Of a stretch of DNA of 9,198 nucleotides, positions 6,979 to 9,198 are shown piece after piece. The DNA is from JALUUH01 sp964636675. GTDB lineage: Bacteria > Pseudomonadota > Gammaproteobacteria > S012-40. How positions within the stretch are numbered: position 1 is the first letter of the stretch; every line of letters starts with the position of its first letter. The notes under the pieces are model-generated. The model was not told where the DNA came from, searched no databases, and worked only from the letters and a program-made list of their open reading frames with translations. The stretch lies in the NCBI GenBank assembly GCA_964636675.1, contig CAZWUO010000156.1, positions 1 to 9,198 on the forward strand, given 5' to 3'. A program made the translations under genes and the position numbers.

Positions 6979-8445
6979 ATGCCACAAGTCATCAATACGA
7001 ATGTAATGTCTCTCAACGCACAGAGAAATTTGAATCGATCTCAAGAAGGATTGAAGACATCACTGCAACGTTTATCCTCAGGACTTAGAATTAACAGCGC
7101 TAAAGATGATGCCGCCGGCCTTGCTATTACCGAACGTTTTACCTCGCAAATTCGTGGACTCTCCGTCGCAGTGCGCAATGCAAACGATGGTATCTCACTG
7201 GCTCAAGTTGCAGAAGGTTCATTACAGGAAGTGAGCAATATTTTACAACGAATTCGTGAATTGTCGGTGCAGGCGATTAATGCAACAAACTCAGCCAGTG
7301 ATAGAAAAGCATTGGATCTTGAGGTAAAGCAACTTACCGCAGAGCTTAATCGAATTGCTAAGTCTGCAGAATTTAACGGTCAAAAAATACTCGACGGAAC
7401 TTTTGGTACCGCACTATTTCAAGTGGGCGCCAACTCTAATCAATATATTGTCGCCACAACCTCTAATTTCAAAACCCAACAGTATGGTGATTATCGTGTC
7501 GTAGGTAATGGAAACTCTGCTTCTACGGTTCATCGGCTTGATGCAGCCGGTACCTTTGTAGTTACCGGGTCTGAGGGTACTTCTACCGTTAATTATAGCG
7601 CTGGCTCAAGTGCTCAAACGGTGGCTGAAGCCATCAATCTTGTCGGTGATAACACCGGGGTTTATGCCTATGCGGAAACCCAATTAGATCTTTCCTTTGC
7701 GCAATCCGGTGCCTATCAGCTGACGATTCAAGGTGAAAATTCGACATCTGCAACGCTAGCATTTAATTTAACCGAAGCCACGGGTGTGTCATCATTGTCG
7801 ATAGCCGCTGAGGCGTTTAATCAACGAACATCAAGTACCGGTGTTGTTGCGGTGGTCAAAGATGATGGTTCGGGCATTGTGTTGCGGCATTTTGACGGTG
7901 AAGATATTACCGTGTCAGATACTAACTTTGCCAACGCCGGCAATGTTACGGTAGCGGGTGGTAGTTTTGCGGGAGCGACAGCCGCCCCAGGCACAGTCAC
8001 TTTAACGGCAGATACCACCGCAGAAACATCGGTAGGTGTAGGCCAAGTGATTTTTGATGCGAATAAGGCGTTTAGTATTGCTGGTAGTGCGGCGGAAATA
8101 ATAACGACTGCGGCTGAAGCATCAATATTACAGAAAGTGTCTGATATAGAGGTTGAAACCGTGACCGGTGCGAATCTCGCGTTAACGATTGTTGATGCGG
8201 CCATCGCCCAGGTCAGCGATCAACGAGCACGTTTTGGTGCATTGCAAAACCGGTTTGGATCGACGGTTAGAAACCTAGAAACATCGGTTGAAAATTTGAG
8301 TGCTGCGAGGTCGCGCATTCAAGATGCCGATTTTGCAAAAGAAACGGCCGAACTCACACGAACCCAGATACTCCAGCAAGCAGGTACGTCTATGTTAGCT
8401 CAGGCTAATCAAATACCCCAAAATGTATTGAGCTTGCTGCAGTAA
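6979..8445 (+). CDS. fliC: Flagellin (first of two tandem copies)
   Basis: Flagellin is the filament subunit, secreted through the flagellar channel and polymerised distal to FlgL. The product has 488 residues. The conserved N-terminal D0/D1 region (about 1-165) contains MPQVINTNVMSLNAQRNLNR, RLSSGLRINSAKDDAAGLAI and ILQRIRELSVQ (88-98), the D1 motif recognised by TLR5 in related flagellins. The conserved C-terminal region (about 385-488) contains QVSDQRARFGALQNRFGSTV and ends NQIPQNVLSLLQ. The centre (about 166-384) is Ala/Thr/Gly/Val-rich and holds two stretches resembling flagellin IN motifs: about 190-232 (SAQTVAEAINLVGDNTGVYA) and about 270-312 (SIAAEAFNQRTSSTGVVAVV). There is no Cys. 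The start is fixed by a doubled Shine-Dalgarno sequence. The symbol is generic; a polar-flagellum name such as flaA could apply. Confidence 0.96.
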   Translation: MPQVINTNVMSLNAQRNLNRSQEGLKTSLQRLSSGLRINSAKDDAAGLAITERFTSQIRGLSVAVRNANDGISLAQVAEGSLQEVSNILQRIRELSVQAINATNSASDRKALDLEVKQLTAELNRIAKSAEFNGQKILDGTFGTALFQVGANSNQYIVATTSNFKTQQYGDYRVVGNGNSASTVHRLDAAGTFVVTGSEGTSTVNYSAGSSAQTVAEAINLVGDNTGVYAYAETQLDLSFAQSGAYQLTIQGENSTSATLAFNLTEATGVSSLSIAAEAFNQRTSSTGVVAVVKDDGSGIVLRHFDGEDITVSDTNFANAGNVTVAGGSFAGATAAPGTVTLTADTTAETSVGVGQVIFDANKAFSIAGSAAEIITTAAEASILQKVSDIEVETVTGANLALTIVDAAIAQVSDQRARFGALQNRFGSTVRNLETSVENLSAARSRIQDADFAKETAELTRTQILQQAGTSMLAQANQIPQNVLSLLQ

Positions 8446-8715
8446 CGATCATCCTCTGGGTGAATTCGAAAAACAAGCTCCTTCGTTTTCTCATCAATCG
8501 CTTAACGATGCCTCATAGCGGTTAACTGCGGAATCTAGGATCATATTAATTGACGATACGCCTAGAAATCCCCACTAAGTAATCGTCGCGCTGATAAAGT
8601 TTTTTCTCTTTGGCAAAGTGAGGCCTATTTCACAGTTTAGATAAAAACGCAGCAACTAGCTTAGGAAAACTACGTAAGCTTAAGAAAATTATATATAAAT
8701 GAGAGATTGAAAAAC

Positions 8716-8742
8716 TAAAGCTGTATAATTAATGGTCGATAG
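8716..8742 (+). promoter_or_regulatory. Sigma-28 (FliA) promoter of flagellin 2
   Basis: TAAAGCTG (8716-8723), an 11-nt spacer, and GTCGATAG (8735-8742) match the sigma-28 consensus TAAAGTTT-N11-GCCGATAA at 6 of 8 bases in each box with the exact spacer. The TAAAG core and the CGATA core are intact. Transcription would start near 8750, giving a leader of about 105 nt. This is the usual promoter class for late filament genes. Confidence 0.6.
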
Positions 8743-8802
8743 CCGGGTTGGTAGCGGTAAATATTAACCATATTTGATGTATCCGCTGAAGTCTGACTTG
8801 CA

Positions 8803-8830
8803 GTTGCTTTTGCGTTGTGGCAAAAGTGAC
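8803..8830 (+). promoter_or_regulatory. Hairpin just upstream of the flagellin 2 ribosome binding site
   Basis: GTTGCTTTTGC (8803-8813) pairs with GCAAAAGTGAC (8820-8830) over 11 pairs (7 perfect next to the loop, two G-U wobbles, then two more) around the 6-nt loop GTTGTG. It ends 12 nt before AGAGGG (8843-8848) and is not followed by a T tract, so it is not a terminator. It lies in the predicted leader and could affect mRNA stability or translation. Confidence 0.5.
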
Positions 8831-8855
8831 GCATATAATTATAGAGGGCAAAAAA

Positions 8856-9198
8856 ATGCCTCAAGTTATTAATACCAATGTAATGGCGCTAAACTCCCAG
8901 CGTAATTTGAATCGCACGCAGGGGTCTCTTGCAACTTCTCTCCAGCGTTTATCATCCGGCCTACGGATTAACAGTGCCAAAGACGATGCGGCTGGTCTGG
9001 CAATATCTGAACGTTTTACCTCGCAAATCCGTGGTCTTACGGTGGCTACACGTAACGCCAACGATGGTATTTCCCTAGGACAAACCGCAGAAGGTGCGTT
9101 GCAGGAAGTCGGCAATATCTTACAACGGGTGCGTGAACTCGCGGTGCAATCGGTCAATGCCTCGAACTCGGCCTCGGATCGTCAAGCCTTGCAACTCG
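8856..9198 (+). CDS. fliC: Second flagellin (3' end outside window)
   Basis: The first 114 codons of a flagellin paralogue are visible before the edge. It opens MPQVINTNVMALNSQRNLNR and carries RLSSGLRINSAKDDAAGLAI, SERFTSQIRGLTVATRNAND and ILQRVRELAVQ (88-98). By direct comparison 94 of 114 positions (about 82%) are identical to the upstream flagellin, with no gaps. AGAGGG at 8843-8848 is 7 nt before the ATG. At the nucleotide level many codons differ silently, and the longest shared exact run I found is about 20 nt (7132-7151 and 9009-9028), so the duplication is not recent. Nothing is broken in the visible part, and a full-length gene probably continues to the right. It should be a filament subunit co-assembled with flagellin 1. 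Confidence 0.95.
   Translation, partial: MPQVINTNVMALNSQRNLNRTQGSLATSLQRLSSGLRINSAKDDAAGLAISERFTSQIRGLTVATRNANDGISLGQTAEGALQEVGNILQRVRELAVQSVNASNSASDRQALQL

Larger units (their letters stand above)
8446..8855 (+). other. Intergenic region between the two flagellin genes
   Basis: These 410 nt are non-coding. I saw no convincing terminator for flagellin 1. Small inverted repeats are TCTAGG/CCTAGA (8534-8539 and 8561-8566) and AGCTTA/TAAGCT (8658-8663 and 8675-8680), neither with a T tract. A GCTGATAA box (8590-8597) matches a sigma-28 -10 element at 7 of 8 bases but lacks a properly spaced -35. The better promoter match is at 8716-8742, and a hairpin lies at 8803-8830. Confidence 0.7.

Noticed and set aside
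7821..8204. 127-codon antisense ORF inside flagellin 1
   Set aside because: It is a shadow of the Ala/Val/Thr-rich central region on the other strand, with no recognisable protein features. The sense frame is a clear flagellin.
8598..8632. T tract next to a CTTT-GGC-AAAG hairpin as a terminator
   Set aside because: The T run precedes the hairpin on the + strand, and on the - strand the hairpin is followed by A, so neither orientation gives an intrinsic terminator.
8818..8833. Sigma-54-like TGGCAAAAGTGACGCA before flagellin 2
   Set aside because: GG/GC spacing is right, but the TT before GC is AC, and transcription would begin inside the ribosome binding site. The sequence is better explained as the right arm of the hairpin.
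8861..9157. 98-codon antisense ORF over the second flagellin
   Set aside because: The + strand frame is an unmistakable flagellin N-terminus, so the antisense ORF is a shadow.

Overview
The window is a continuous stretch of a flagellar structural cluster. Every recognised gene is on the + strand, in the order flgH (5' end cut off), flgI, flgJ, flgK, flgL, a complete flagellin gene, and the first 114 codons of a second flagellin gene that runs off the right edge. The source looks like a flagellated Gammaproteobacterium. FlgJ is the two-domain type (rod-binding domain plus GH73 muramidase), FlgH and FlgI show that the motor has L and P rings in a Gram-negative envelope, and long FlgK and FlgL followed directly by tandem flagellin genes recall polar-flagellated marine lineages. 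Base composition is moderate to AT-leaning. I cannot name a genus.

Layout: 1-612 is the rest of flgH and 650-1747 is flgI (L and P rings). A 297-nt non-coding gap then separates flgI from flgJ (2045-3136), flgK (3213-5210) and flgL (5278-6615), so this second block may have its own promoter. The flgJ-flgK and flgK-flgL gaps each hold a mini-ORF of 16 or 17 codons with its own Shine-Dalgarno sequence, ending one nucleotide before the next start codon. After flgL come a candidate intrinsic terminator, a very good sigma-54 promoter match, and a leader of about 179 nt with an inverted repeat and a doubled Shine-Dalgarno sequence, leading into flagellin 1 (6979-8445). A 410-nt intergenic region follows, with a good sigma-28 (FliA) promoter match and a hairpin just before the ribosome binding site of flagellin 2 (8856 to the edge).

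Together the genes build the flagellum from the outer rings outwards. FlgH and FlgI form the bushing around the rod, FlgJ caps the growing rod and opens the peptidoglycan, FlgK and FlgL are the hook-filament junction proteins, and the flagellins polymerise beyond them. The two flagellins are about 82% identical over the visible N-terminal 114 residues but carry different predicted promoter classes, which suggests one is made earlier (sigma-54) and the other later (sigma-28).

I found no mobile element, CRISPR array, tRNA, rRNA or unfamiliar protein family. The interest lies in regulation: the mini-ORFs, the unusual flgI-flgJ gap, the promoter split and the structured flagellin leaders.
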